From Rhizomucor pusillus (taxonomy: Eukaryota > Mucoromycota > Mucoromycetes > Mucorales > Lichtheimiaceae): a stretch of DNA of 54,148 bases. The position numbers and the translations under genes are program-made. Below the pieces are notes generated by a model that did not search any database, was not told the DNA's origin, and was given only the letters and a program-made list of their open reading frames with translations. Positions within the stretch are counted from its first letter, which is position 1. Every line of letters starts with the position of its first letter. Positions 44,644-54,148 of this stretch are shown here, in pieces. Location of the stretch: the NCBI GenBank assembly GCA_900175165.2, contig FWWN02000442.1:1-54148 (forward strand), read 5' to 3'.

Positions 44644-46841
44644 ATGTCTTCTCCAGCTGCGAATCCCACTCCTGCCGAAGCTGCCGCTGCTGCCCAGCCT
44701 CAACTCTCTGCTGAACAGCAACAGCAAATTGCCCAGGCTCAGGCTGCCAATGTTGCCCCTCCAGCAGCTGCTGCCGCCGCCACTCCCTCACCTTCGGCTT
44801 CGCTTTACGTCGGAGAGCTCGATCCCACTGTCACAGAAGCTATGCTCTTTGAAATGTTCAACATGATCGGTCCCGTTGCCAGCATTCGTGTCTGCCGCGA
44901 TGCCGTCACTCGTCGCAGCTTGGGTTACGCCTACGTCAACTACCACAATGTCGTTGATGGTATGTGGTTTTTTGATATATTTAATGCCAATTTGGATCTG
45001 TCATCTCATTGTTGAATTTTTTTAGGTGAGCGTGCCTTGGAAACCCTCAACTACACCTTGATCAAGGGTAGACCTTGCCGTATCATGTGGTCCCAGCGTG
45101 ATCCTTCCTTGCGCAAGACTGGTTCGGGCAATGTTTTCATCAAGAACCTTGACACTTCCATTGATAACAAGGCTCTGCATGACACTTTCTCCGCCTTTGG
45201 TAACATCTTGTCTTGCAAGATCGCTTTGGATGAGGCTGGTAACTCCAAGGGTTACGGTTTCGTTCACTATGAGACCGAAGAGGCAGCTCAGAACGCTATC
45301 AAGCACGTCAATGGCATGTTGTTGAACGACAAGAAGGTGTAAGTAAAGCAGATGGAGTGTGGGAATGAATTGGAAACTGAATTGGGCTGGCTTTTTTTTC
45401 CAGGTACGTTGGTCCTCACATCCCTCGCAAGGAACGTCAGGCCAAGATTGAAGAAATGAAGGCCAAGTTCACCAACGTCTATATCAAGAACCTCGACTCT
45501 GAGATCAACGATGAGGAATTGAAGGAGCTCTTTGGCAAGTACGGTAAGATCACCTCTGCCGTTGTTCAAAAGGATGAGGAGGGCAAGTCCCGTGGTTTCG
45601 GTTTTGTCAATTATGAAAACTACGAGGATGCCCGCAAGGCCGTTGCCGAACTTCACGACAAGGAATACAAGGGCAAGACCTTGTTCGTCTCGCGTGCACA
45701 AAAGAAGGCCGAACGTGAGGAGGAGTTGAGAAGACAATATGAACAAGCCAAGCTTGAAAAGCTTACCAAGTATCAGAGCGTCAACTTGTACGTCAAGAAC
45801 TTGGATGATGACATTGATGACGAGAGACTCCGTCAAGAATTCTCTGTTTACGGTGTTATCACCAGCGCCAAAGTTATGAGAGATGAGAAGGACAACAGCA
45901 AGGGCTTCGGTTTCGTCTGCTTCTCTGAGGCCGATGAAGCTACCCGTGCCATCACTGAAGCTAACGGCCGTATGATCGGCTCCAAGCCCATTTACGTTGC
46001 TTTGGCTCAGCGCAAGGATGTCCGTCGCAGCCAGCTCGAGGCTCAAATCGCCCAGCGCAACCAGCTCCGCATGCAGCAAGCTATGCCCATGCCCGGCACC
46101 GCTGGCTACATTCCCGGTGCTCCTCCCATGTTCTATGCTCCTCCTGGTGGCTTCATGCCCCAAGGACAGCGTCCCATGTTTACTCCCAACGGTATGATGC
46201 CTCGTCCCCGCTGGGCTCCTCAGCCTCAACAAGGCCAGCAGGTCCCAGTCCCTGGCTACCCTCAGGGTCCTCAAGGTTTTGCTCCCAACAACATGCAAGG
46301 CCGTCCTCCTCGCCCACGTCCCGCTCGCGGCGGTGCTGCTAACCAGGCTGGTGGCCGTCAAGCTGCTGGTCAGCGCAAGTTCTCCTCGCAAGGCCGCAAC
46401 GGACCTAACCAGGCCATCAACGGTGCTGCTGCTCAGCAAGAGCAACCAGCTCCCAATGCCGCCGGTGCTGCTGCCAACGGCGCTGCTCCTCTCACTGCTG
46501 CTGCCTTGGCTGCCGCCGCTCCCGAAATGCAAAAGCAAATGCTTGGTGAACGTCTCTATCCTTTGATGTAAGTTGGGAAAAAAAGAACTTTGCAGTTGGT
46601 AGCTCAATGGACTAACCAATCTTTTTTTCTTTCTAGCCACCAATCTCAACCTGAATACTCTGGCAAGATCACTGGTATGCTTTTGGAGATGGACAACAGC
46701 GAGCTCTTGAACCTTTTGGAAGATCAGGCCGCTTTGGATGCTAAGATCGCCGAAGCCATGGATGTCTTGAAGGCTCACTTGGCTTCCGTCGAGGAGAACA
46801 AGACTGAATCCGAAGCTCCTAAGGCTGAAGCTAGCGCTTAA
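44644..46841 (+). CDS. PAB1: Polyadenylate-binding protein
   Basis: Exons 44644-44959, 45026-45338, 45404-46567, 46637-46841; 665 aa. Ala/Gln-rich N-terminus, then four RRMs beginning near residues 52, 140, 233 and 336 ([76 protein letters not shown]), each with RNP1 (for example [27 protein letters not shown]). A Pro/Gln/Gly/Met-rich linker follows, then the C-terminal MLLE domain ([30 protein letters not shown]). Binds mRNA poly(A) and eIF4G/Pan3/eRF3. Codon use is strongly biased to C-ending codons, unlike the neighbouring genes, as expected for a very highly expressed gene. Confidence 0.97.
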
Positions 46842-47254
46842 GTAACCTCTTCTTCTCTCTTTTCCTCCCCTTTTTGTTGTTTATCCATCCTTACAATAAA
46901 TTTGCGCCACGATGATCAGGTCTGGTGGCTTTAAGAGGGTCAATAAGAAAGGTCGATAGGTCGATTGTACATCCAGACGAAAAAAAAAAAAGAAAAGAAA
47001 AGAAAGAATATACAATAAGAGAAGAGATCGATTGTACACATCAGAAAAAAGAACAATATACATTTATTATTAGGCGCACGTAAAGTGCAAGCAATTGGTT
47101 ACAAAGAAGCATGCATATATGCAAGTTTAGGATAAAGGACAATGGTAAAAGACGGTTGTGTGTGTGTGTGTGTGTATGCGAGTTCAAAAGGAATTTGAGT
47201 GTATATGTGTCATGTCAGGTTGGGAAAAGGTGGTGGCGACGGGATATCAATCAT
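46842..47254. other. Convergent 3' region PABP / IPMS
   Basis: 413 bp with two 3' UTRs: an AATAAA hexamer at 46895-46900 for PABP, an A-rich run at 46981-47010, and a (TG)n microsatellite at about 47157-47175. No gene. Confidence 0.6.
46895..46900 (+). terminator. Poly(A) signal AATAAA of PABP
   Basis: Canonical hexamer 54 bp after the PABP stop. Confidence 0.55.
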
Positions 47255-48572
47255 CTATAATTCGACGTGGTTGGATGGAACGGTTTTTACGCTCTTGAGG
47301 ATTTCAAGAATATCAGCATCGGTGACCTTCTTCTTCTTGTCGCAGAGAGCCTTGAAATTAACAAATGCCTTTTGAAACTCTTGCTCATCGATAGCTTCGT
47401 GACCCAACTCCTTGCATCGTTCGCGGAAAGCGTTGCGTCCAGAGTGTTTACCGAGGACAAGAGCAATGTCTGTGACACCGACGGTTTCAGCGCTGATGAT
47501 TTCGTATGTCTGTCTGTTCTTGAGAACGCCGTCCTGATGAATACCAGATTCGTGAAGGAAAGCGTTGCGTCCGACGATGGCCTTGTTGGGCTGGACCATC
47601 ATGCCTGACAACTCGGATACCAAGACTGAGGTAGGGAAGAAGAGCTGGGTGTTGATGGTGTGGTAAACGGGGAAAGCGTTCGGGTGTGTGTGCACTGCCA
47701 TGACGACTTCCTCCATTGCTGTGTTGCCTGCACGTTCGCCGATACCGTTGATGGTGACCTCGACCTGGCGAGCACCGTTCTGGATACCAGCCAACGTGTT
47801 TGCAGTTGCCAAACCAAGATCATTGTGGCAGTGAGTGGACCAGACGACCTTGTCACCGCCGGGTGTGTTCTCGACGAGATACTTTATCAAATTTCCGTAC
47901 TCCTGGGGCAAGTTGTAACCGACCGTATCGGGGATGTTCAAGGTGGTAGCACCGGCAGCGATGACCTTGCCGAGGATCAAGGTCAAGAATTCGGGATCGG
48001 AGCGGCCGGCGTCTTCGCAGGAGAATTCAACGTCATCGACGAGCGACTTTGCGAGCGAAACAGCTTCGACTGCACGCTTGACGCACTCTTCGCGGTCGAT
48101 CTTGAGCTTGTATTTGAGGTGAAGGTCGGATGTAGCCAAAAAGGTGTGAATGCGTCGACGCGGGGCAGGCGAGATGGCTTCAGCGCACCGTTTGATGTCG
48201 GTAGGGTGAGCACGGGCCAAACCACAGATCGTCATCGGCTCGCCGATCTTTTCTCGGTTTTCCATCAGAGGTCCTACCTCGCGGGCGATCTGTTGGACAG
48301 CTTCAAAGTCGCCGATGGATGCAACCGGAAAACCGGCTTCCAGCACATCAACGCCCAGGCGGGACATTTGCTTTGCAATTTCAATCTTCTCGTCAGTGTT
48401 CAGAGATACACCGGGCGACTACACAAGAAGATCTTTTGTTAGTCTCAAGGCACACACACACACACACACACCTTCCTTGTTGTCATGATATCCTTACCTG
48501 CTCACCGTCACGCAGACTGGTATCAAAGATGATGAGCTTATTCTTTTGAGGTTGTTCGCTTGCGATAGCCAT
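47255..48572 (-). CDS. 2-isopropylmalate synthase, LeuA type, no leucine-binding domain
   Basis: Exons 48572-48498 and 48418-47255; 412 aa. The (alpha/beta)8 catalytic domain is clear: [96 protein letters not shown] (metal-binding HxH), [44 protein letters not shown]. It condenses acetyl-CoA with 2-ketoisovalerate, the first step of leucine synthesis. The sequence is the bacterial/plant LeuA type, not the longer LEU4 type usual in Dikarya, and it ends about 100 residues before the end of bacterial LeuA, so the regulatory (LeuA dimer) domain is absent. Plant MAM synthases lost the same domain. A homocitrate or citramalate synthase role cannot be excluded. Confidence 0.9.
48451..48471. repeat. 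(CA)n microsatellite in the IPMS intron
   Basis: Ten CA units inside the only intron of the IPMS gene. Confidence 0.9.
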
Positions 48573-50093
48573 TTGTTTATTCTAGGAGTAAGTGAGGGAT
48601 AGAACGGAAGAAAGAGCTGGATCTTTTATCAAGGGTGGGATGGGGCTCGTCGGCATTTTATATTCGTCCGCTTGTCAAACCGCGATGTCAAATCTCATTG
48701 GCAAATGCCATGTGTCATAGTGCGAAAGCCAGATCAAAAAATCTGATTGGATTGATAGGCAACATTGCACTTAACTCCCATTGTATAAATCACAACGGCA
48801 GGAATATATGCCAGCCACCATACGCCGATCTTTGTCATTTTTTTCAAAGGCTTATGCAATTCCCATTCGCCGGTGACACAAATGGAGATTTTATGGTGAA
48901 AGTTAAGCAAGCTATAGTCGCAAGTCAGATATACAGACATTGTATTGTAAAGTTGAGATGTCTACGCTCTCAAGTATTCAAAATGTTCCGAAATAGGCAG
49001 TCGATTCTTATGCTTATGCAATGACCATGGCAAAGGCGAGAAAGAAGAATGGACAATATACATAGACTCTTTTGGATCGGTGTATCTGTGAGGACCTGTG
49101 CAGCTAACAAAGGTTCTCATCGGACATCGCTAACCTTTGAATGTGAATCAAATGATAGTTGTCGTTGTGCTATCGAGAGCAATGAAGACTGCGGTAAACT
49201 AAGAATAAACTATACCATATGAGAGAAAGCAGAGATAAGGGAGTGGAGAGGACAAGGAGAATAACCACTTGATCCACAGACCTCCCGGGTAACGGTGATA
49301 CTAGGTCCAGTGTAAAATACTTTGCGCGCGTCAATTGTAACTCACACAGTCTCGCCACCAGAAATTCACCTCTTTGGCTTTCCTCCAAAATATCTGTGAT
49401 ATGTACACAATACCAGGAAACGGCGTTTGATGGGAGATAAACGAACGTCTATATCTCCATACGAATGCATTGATCCCACTTGCAAAGTAGGCTCATTGGC
49501 AGAGGAATAGCGTGCTGTGTTCATTAATAAATGTATACACTCAGAAGAACTAGAATGTGGAGATCTATTTTTGAGTGACATTTTTTTGGAAACAGTGGGC
49601 GGCAGGTCTGTGTGCATCTTGTCGAAAACAAGAAAGAGCGCGAGGGAAGGGAAAAAAAAAGAAAGAAAGAAGGAAAGGGGTGTCCAGTCGGGAGTTGGGA
49701 GTTTAGAGAACGATTTCGCCCCTCTCTATATGGCACTATGCGAAAAAAAGGAGGAGAGATCGTGAGCTGCTGGAAGGGCCAACTCAGCGTAAATCAGCTC
49801 TGCTAACTAAATCGCTCCCTTCCCTCTCTGTTTATCAGCTCCTCCCCTTCTTTCTACTACCAACAACCCCCTTTTCGCTCCACCGCTGCTGCTGCTGTCT
49901 TTAAAGCTTTGTCTCTCTCACTCGAACAACCAATGTGGGCTTCTTTCTTTTCTCTCATTCTTTTTTCTTCTTCTTGGCTTCATATCCTCCTAAATTCGTC
50001 CCATATCCGTTCCTTTCTGTAACAGCACCTAGTGGTAACAACCTACAAGCAAAGATGAAAACCGTTTATTAATTCTCGAGCAGTAGATCAATC
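48573..50093. promoter_or_regulatory. Divergent intergenic region IPMS / PH-domain gene
   Basis: 1.5 kb. Two ATTGG (CCAAT on the minus strand) motifs lie at about 48695 and 48748, roughly 120-180 bp before the IPMS start. A purine-rich patch at 49640-49680 and CT-rich leader sequence (49810-49990) precede the PH-domain gene. No gene recognised. Confidence 0.45.
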
Positions 50094-53013
50094 ATGCCAA
50101 ACTCGTTTCTTCGTCGAGCCTCAGCTCCAGGGGATGCCACCATGACTGATGAACCGTTTGATTTGAAAGCTGGCGATACACTCGCAGTACCGCCGGAAAA
50201 GACATCTTGTCACCGCCCCGTATCGTACCGCAACGCCCAACCACGCACCATCAGCTTCCGGCCTTCACGTTTCATCAAGGGTGCAACACCATCCCTATCC
50301 GCAGGCAGCAGCGCTCCCGTCTCCGACGATATGCAATCGTTCATCCATGTATTCGACCTCTATACCCAAAAAGTTTACATTGAAGGCTATCTTTTCAAGC
50401 ACACCACCGATTCTGGTCTTCGCACACGCTGCTTTGCCGAGCTCTGCGGATCGACGCTATCTGTTTGGGACGCCGAAGTCCAGGCCCCGAGCGTGATGCC
50501 GCAATATATCAACATCTCGGACGCCAGTGTCTATTGCTGCGAAGATGATAACAAGACAACAAAGTGTTTTGTCGTCGTGAGCGGCACCAAGACGACGCTA
50601 AAGTTTGAAGCAACAGATGAAGCAACCATGTCACGTTGGATCTGTGCTATCCGGCTCGCGTGCTTTGAAAAGAAACGGCTACATTTATTGTTTACCTTCA
50701 AGCTCCTCCTGGAAAGCTACGATCCCGCCGCTGATATCCCTACTGCAAAGTGGGATGCCCACCTCCAGGTATACATTGGCTCCGAGTGGCAAAAGTGCCG
50801 CGTCACCGTCAACGATCGAGCATCAGCAGCCGGTAACACTGGTGGCGGCAGCAGACTGTTTGGAGGCAGCGGTAAAAAGACTAGCAACATCCAAGAGAAC
50901 CATCAATTGGCAATTTACGACACAAAGAAATCCAAGATACCAAATTTGACAGTTACGGATATCACACATGCATACGCCGTGTATCCCGAATCTCCGCAAC
51001 TCATCACAAAGAGCTGCATCTTGCGCGTCGAGGGCTCTGTTCTGAGAAAGGGTGACAAACAACCTAAGCATGGATACGTGCTTATCATGGCTGATAACTG
51101 CCAGCAAATGTCGGCCGGGCTGTTTGCAATCTACGACAAGTTCAAACTTTACGGACGCCCGGAGGCCCTGACGACTGATCCATCCGTCGAGACTGCACTC
51201 AACTTTGGCGTTGACCCTTGCCGCCCTGGATTATTTCTGGACCTAGAGGATGCTTTGCAGTGCAATGATGCCAAGGATGCCACGGACGAGCTACAAATCG
51301 AACATGCGCTTTTGGGCGCGCTCCACAAGCGACTTTCTGAACCTATACGTCCAGGCGCCGGCGCCAGAGCCAACAGTCTTCCGTTGATCACGGTTGCGTG
51401 CGAAGATACTCAAAGCAGTAGCAACAGCAACAACGAACCACTTGTGCGTCAGCGTTCAATGTCTGGCGACGAGGAGAAACCGCGGCCACATTCTCCGTAC
51501 AAGTTATCTTACCAAGTTGCCGACTCGAGTGACGAGAGCGATGAGGACGGGGAGGACGAAGAGGACGAAGAGGATGACGAAGAAGTGGATAGCGACGATG
51601 AACCGATTGGGAAGTCCAGGAGTGCAGCGCGACCCAAGCAGCAGCAGTCGTCCCAACAACGTTCGCTTGTAGAATCACTTATCCCTGATTTTGACTTTGG
51701 AAACGGGTTTGATGTCTCGCACCCTACTCAAAACTCTAGCACTTCTTCCTTGTTTGAACCTACAACCAACGATGATGGGTACACCACGCGCAGTCGCCAG
51801 ACATCCATTTCTATTGTCTGCAAAGAATCCGTCCACTCGTCTTCAGGAAACGATACTTTGAATGTCAACACTGGTGCAACTGCCAAAGAACAACCCAGCT
51901 CAAGCAGCTCGTCGTCGTTGTTTGGCGACTTTTCACTCTCACTTGACTTTCCAAAATTTGATGAACGAAAGTACTCTTTGTCAGCCAGTGTCAAGCTTTC
52001 AGAGCAGGATTCAATGGACCGCCGGCCATCATCTTCCGCATGCGGCACAAGCAGCAGCGGAAGCAGTATTCTGGATTACAGCAAGCGCTGGGATAATCAT
52101 CGGCGTGCGCGCAGCACGGACCTGAGCTACTGGGGAGAAGATGACTATGCCAATGACGAATATATATCAGGCACTACTGCTGCTGCTGCTCGGCGCCACT
52201 CTTACGATGCAGAAAGCGACGATCTTGACGACGATGCACCTATTATCCCTTCACTGCATGACCATTTTGCGCCGCAGAACAGTTTGCTGGATAGCTACCT
52301 AGGTGACCAGCTCACTGCAAAGGAGCAGATCGAGTATTGCCGCGCAACCGGACAGCCCTTGATCCAAGTCAGTTCCAACAAGCCCGAGATACCAGATTCT
52401 GGATTCGTGGGCATGATCTCGCGCAGAGAAAAGGAACGCAAGGAAGGAAACTACCAGCGAGTGTCTGAAAGAGTGCAGCGGCACCATGCAGATCGATCAT
52501 TGCTTGAACGAGAAAAGGAGCGCCGGCTCTTTGAACAAAGACAGCAGCAATGGATGAAGCATCAGGTAAGGTGTTTTCTATATGCTGCTTCAGTTCACGT
52601 TGCTGATTCGGTTGTCTTGTTATTAATAGATGATGCTTTATCACAATGGATACATGCCGAGTCCACCACCCATGCCGATGATGTACCCGCCGCCTTACAT
52701 CGCTCCACCAGGACCACTCACACCTACCAGTCCGCTGTCGCCTAGCCCTGGTGGTCCACACCATCCGCCGCAGTACATGATGCCGCCACCAACGGGTATG
52801 TACATGGCTCCCGGCGTACCTCCACCACACATGCGACCAGGTCCTCGCAGCCCTAGCATCTCTTCGCCCGTCAGCCCCGGCAGCCGTCGATCCTCTCGAC
52901 CGCTCTTAGACGATATCGATGACGAACTAATGCTTAACAATAACCATAATTACAACATTCATCCCACCAGCCGCGCAGTCTCGCCAGTCTTTCGCAAATC
53001 AGAGCAGATATGA
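50094..53013 (+). CDS. PH-domain protein of the Skg3/Caf120 type
   Basis: Exons 50094-52565 and 52630-53013; 951 aa. A PH domain at about residues 94-195 (VYIEGYLFKHTTDSG ... TMSRWICAIRLACFEKKRL) is followed by a second, split PH-like region (WDAHLQVYIGSEWQKCRVTV ... HGYVLIMADNCQQM). The rest is Ser-rich and disordered, with an acidic tract (51535-51600), Leu/Ser repeats, a basic coiled segment (REKERKEGNYQRVSERVQRH) and a Pro/Met-rich tail (MPMMYPPPYIAPPGPL). Known: Skg3/Caf120 of yeast have the same N-terminal PH arrangement and link to the cell cortex and CCR4-NOT. Function here is inferred. The long first exon is unusual in this window. Confidence 0.85.
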
Positions 53014-53437
53014 TAACACTACTAGCATTTAATGCTGCTTTTAGTTTCCCACCCTTCCACATTCGCATTTTCTATTACTACTAGACTCCCCCACGCTGAC
53101 AACAACAAAAAGACCTCGTGTTCGACGAGTAGCACTTGCTCACACACGCAAATTTTACTTTAGAAAAGATTACAGAAAAGAAAGCAAGAAAGAAAAAGAA
53201 AAATGCCACAATATCACTAACTACTTTCCTTAAATAAAAAAGACACTTGCAAAATAGGAAATAGACCTCAAATAGACCTTATCCCAAATTGGAATGGTCT
53301 GAAAAATTTCCTTCATCTTATTGGCCCCTAGAGCCCTCAAACTCGAAAAAATCGCTGTGGAAGCACTTTTTTCTGGAGGCTGCAGCGATCTGAGGAGTTG
53401 GTGAAGCGCCAGTTTTTTAATGGAAAACTATATTTAA
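53014..53437. other. 3' flank of the PH-domain gene, no gene seen
   Basis: Contains the 3' UTR of the PH-domain gene and A/T-rich sequence leading into element material. Confidence 0.5.
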
Positions 53438-53554
53438 TTAATTTATACACCTTCTACATGCGTTGAATGGAAGAGTGTATAACACGAAATGGGCTACAAA
53501 ATTAATGTTCACTTTTGGAGTTTGGCAGGCAGAACAGACACCAATCTGAGGATT
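53438..53554 (-). pseudogene. Inverted relative of the CxxCQTP element ORF
   Basis: On the minus strand 38 codons read like the end of the frame at 3784-3900: CSACQTP, FVAHFVLYTLP, final RCIN and stop at the same place; 27 of 38 residues identical by eye. Upstream on this strand (53555-53760) similarity to the first copy is weak and stops appear. It marks the start of the right-hand element region. Confidence 0.6.
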
Positions 53555-53834
53555 CGGACTTCCGAAAATTTTTGCATATTCAGCATTGTAAATGATCTAG
53601 CTGATAACGAGCCGCTAGGTAGACGAGAGGTAGATACTAAAGAAACAGCATTTTGTACGACTTCCTGATTTATCGACAGTTTCCTCTTTTGCTGCTAAAG
53701 TCCAGAAATGTCAACTGACATTGGTATTTTCCAGGAGTTTCTATACTAATGTTCAGCTGCTATAAAAGTCAGTGAAATAGAAAACGTCCATAAACTGAAG
53801 CGATACCTTCTACGCGAGTGAATTTCCAAAAAAA

Positions 53835-54148
53835 ATGCCACAACGCTGTAGTCACTGCGGAGGAACCGATCATGTTCGACGATCCAGCCGATTATGCCCC
53901 TATAACAACCTTGGAAATGAGTATGCAACTTGAAGCTGTATTTTGTTCATCTTGAATTTTGGATCTTGAAATAGGTCAATAGGTCAATTGACACTTTGAA
54001 GAAACAACAGTAGTGGTCAACGCTCGAGAACAGATGTTCGATTATATCTGAAAATCCTGAGCATTTTCAATCTCTTTCTGTTAATATTCCTGGAAATACG
54101 TATCAACGTCAAATTCGATTCGTAGCCGAAAACCGTCAGCAACTTCAA
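53835..54148 (+). CDS. Zinc-knuckle protein start, probably element-encoded, runs off the window
   Basis: ATG at 53835 begins a CxxCxxxxH...C knuckle: RCSHCGGTDHVRRSSRLCP. A possible intron starts at GTATGC after AATGA (about 53922) and ends at one of the TAG sites near 53975-53985. From about 54050 an open frame (ENPEHFQSLSVNIPGNTYQR) continues to the end. The same type of knuckle begins many multi-copy Mucorales proteins (Helitron/Pif1-like helicases, TnpB-like proteins); which one this is cannot be told from the fragment. It lies head-to-head with the inverted CxxCQTP copy. Confidence 0.4.

Noticed and set aside
45288..46778. Very long minus-strand frame opposite PABP
   Set aside because: It is a mirror of the codon bias of PABP on the plus strand, a known artefact in highly biased genes.
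47157..47175. TG repeat as a CRISPR-like or regulatory array
   Set aside because: A plain dinucleotide microsatellite in a convergent 3' region.
47660..48442. Long plus-strand frame opposite IPMS
   Set aside because: Antisense shadow of a conserved enzyme; its sequence has no independent motif.

Overview
This window is nuclear DNA of a fungus, most likely a Mucoromycotina (Mucorales-type) species. The evidence is dense, short GT-AG introns in almost every gene, compact intergenic gaps, an unspliced RBM5/10-like zinc-finger/G-patch gene, a dysbindin-like gene that is rare in Dikarya, and mobile-element debris of kinds common in Mucorales (TnpB/Fanzor-like, CACTA/Tnp2-like, Ulp1-bearing). Organism assignment is inference from gene content; there is no rRNA or other marker in the window.

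Layout. Positions 1-9.2 kb are an element graveyard: a TnpB/Fanzor-like relic with its middle missing, two relatives of an Ulp1 (C48 cysteine protease) gene, a decayed CACTA-type transposase, a frame-broken coiled-coil gene and a short conserved ORF whose relative lies in inverted orientation at 53.4 kb. Positions 9.2-11.1 kb show no gene. From 11.1 to 53.0 kb lies a gene-dense housekeeping block. In order: RRM protein with polyglutamine (-), beta-adaptin (+), degenerate hexokinase-like protein (+), ribosomal protein L26 (-), zinc-finger/G-patch splicing-type protein (+), SLC35/TPT-type nucleotide-sugar transporter (+), EEF1A-KMT4-like methyltransferase (+), Nup160-like nucleoporin (-), VAMP7-type longin SNARE (+), PAM16 (-), PKA catalytic subunit (-), cystathionine gamma-synthase STR2 (-), chaperonin CCT2 (-), secreted large-subunit catalase (-), dysbindin-like protein (+), poly(A)-binding protein (+), short bacterial-type 2-isopropylmalate synthase (-), PH-domain Skg3/Caf120-like protein (+). 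After 53.0 kb element material returns, with the inverted relative and the start of a zinc-knuckle gene that leaves the window.

The genes do not form a pathway cluster. Three act in membrane traffic (beta-adaptin, VAMP7, dysbindin), four in RNA or translation (RRM protein, RPL26, G-patch protein, PABP), two in amino-acid synthesis (STR2 for sulfur amino acids, IPMS for leucine), and one each in proteostasis (CCT2), mitochondrial import (PAM16), cAMP signalling (PKA) and peroxide defence (catalase). All exon structures were worked out by hand from splice consensus, frame continuity and family knowledge; nothing was checked against transcripts or databases.

Most notable points: (1) a hexokinase-fold protein that has lost several catalytic signatures; (2) a LeuA-type isopropylmalate synthase with no leucine-binding domain in a fungus; (3) the internally deleted TnpB/Fanzor-like relic; (4) related element ORFs at both ends of the window in opposite orientation; (5) odd gene structures, including 7- and 10-nt microexons, GC-AG introns, ATG-only coding exons and a last exon that contributes only the stop codon.
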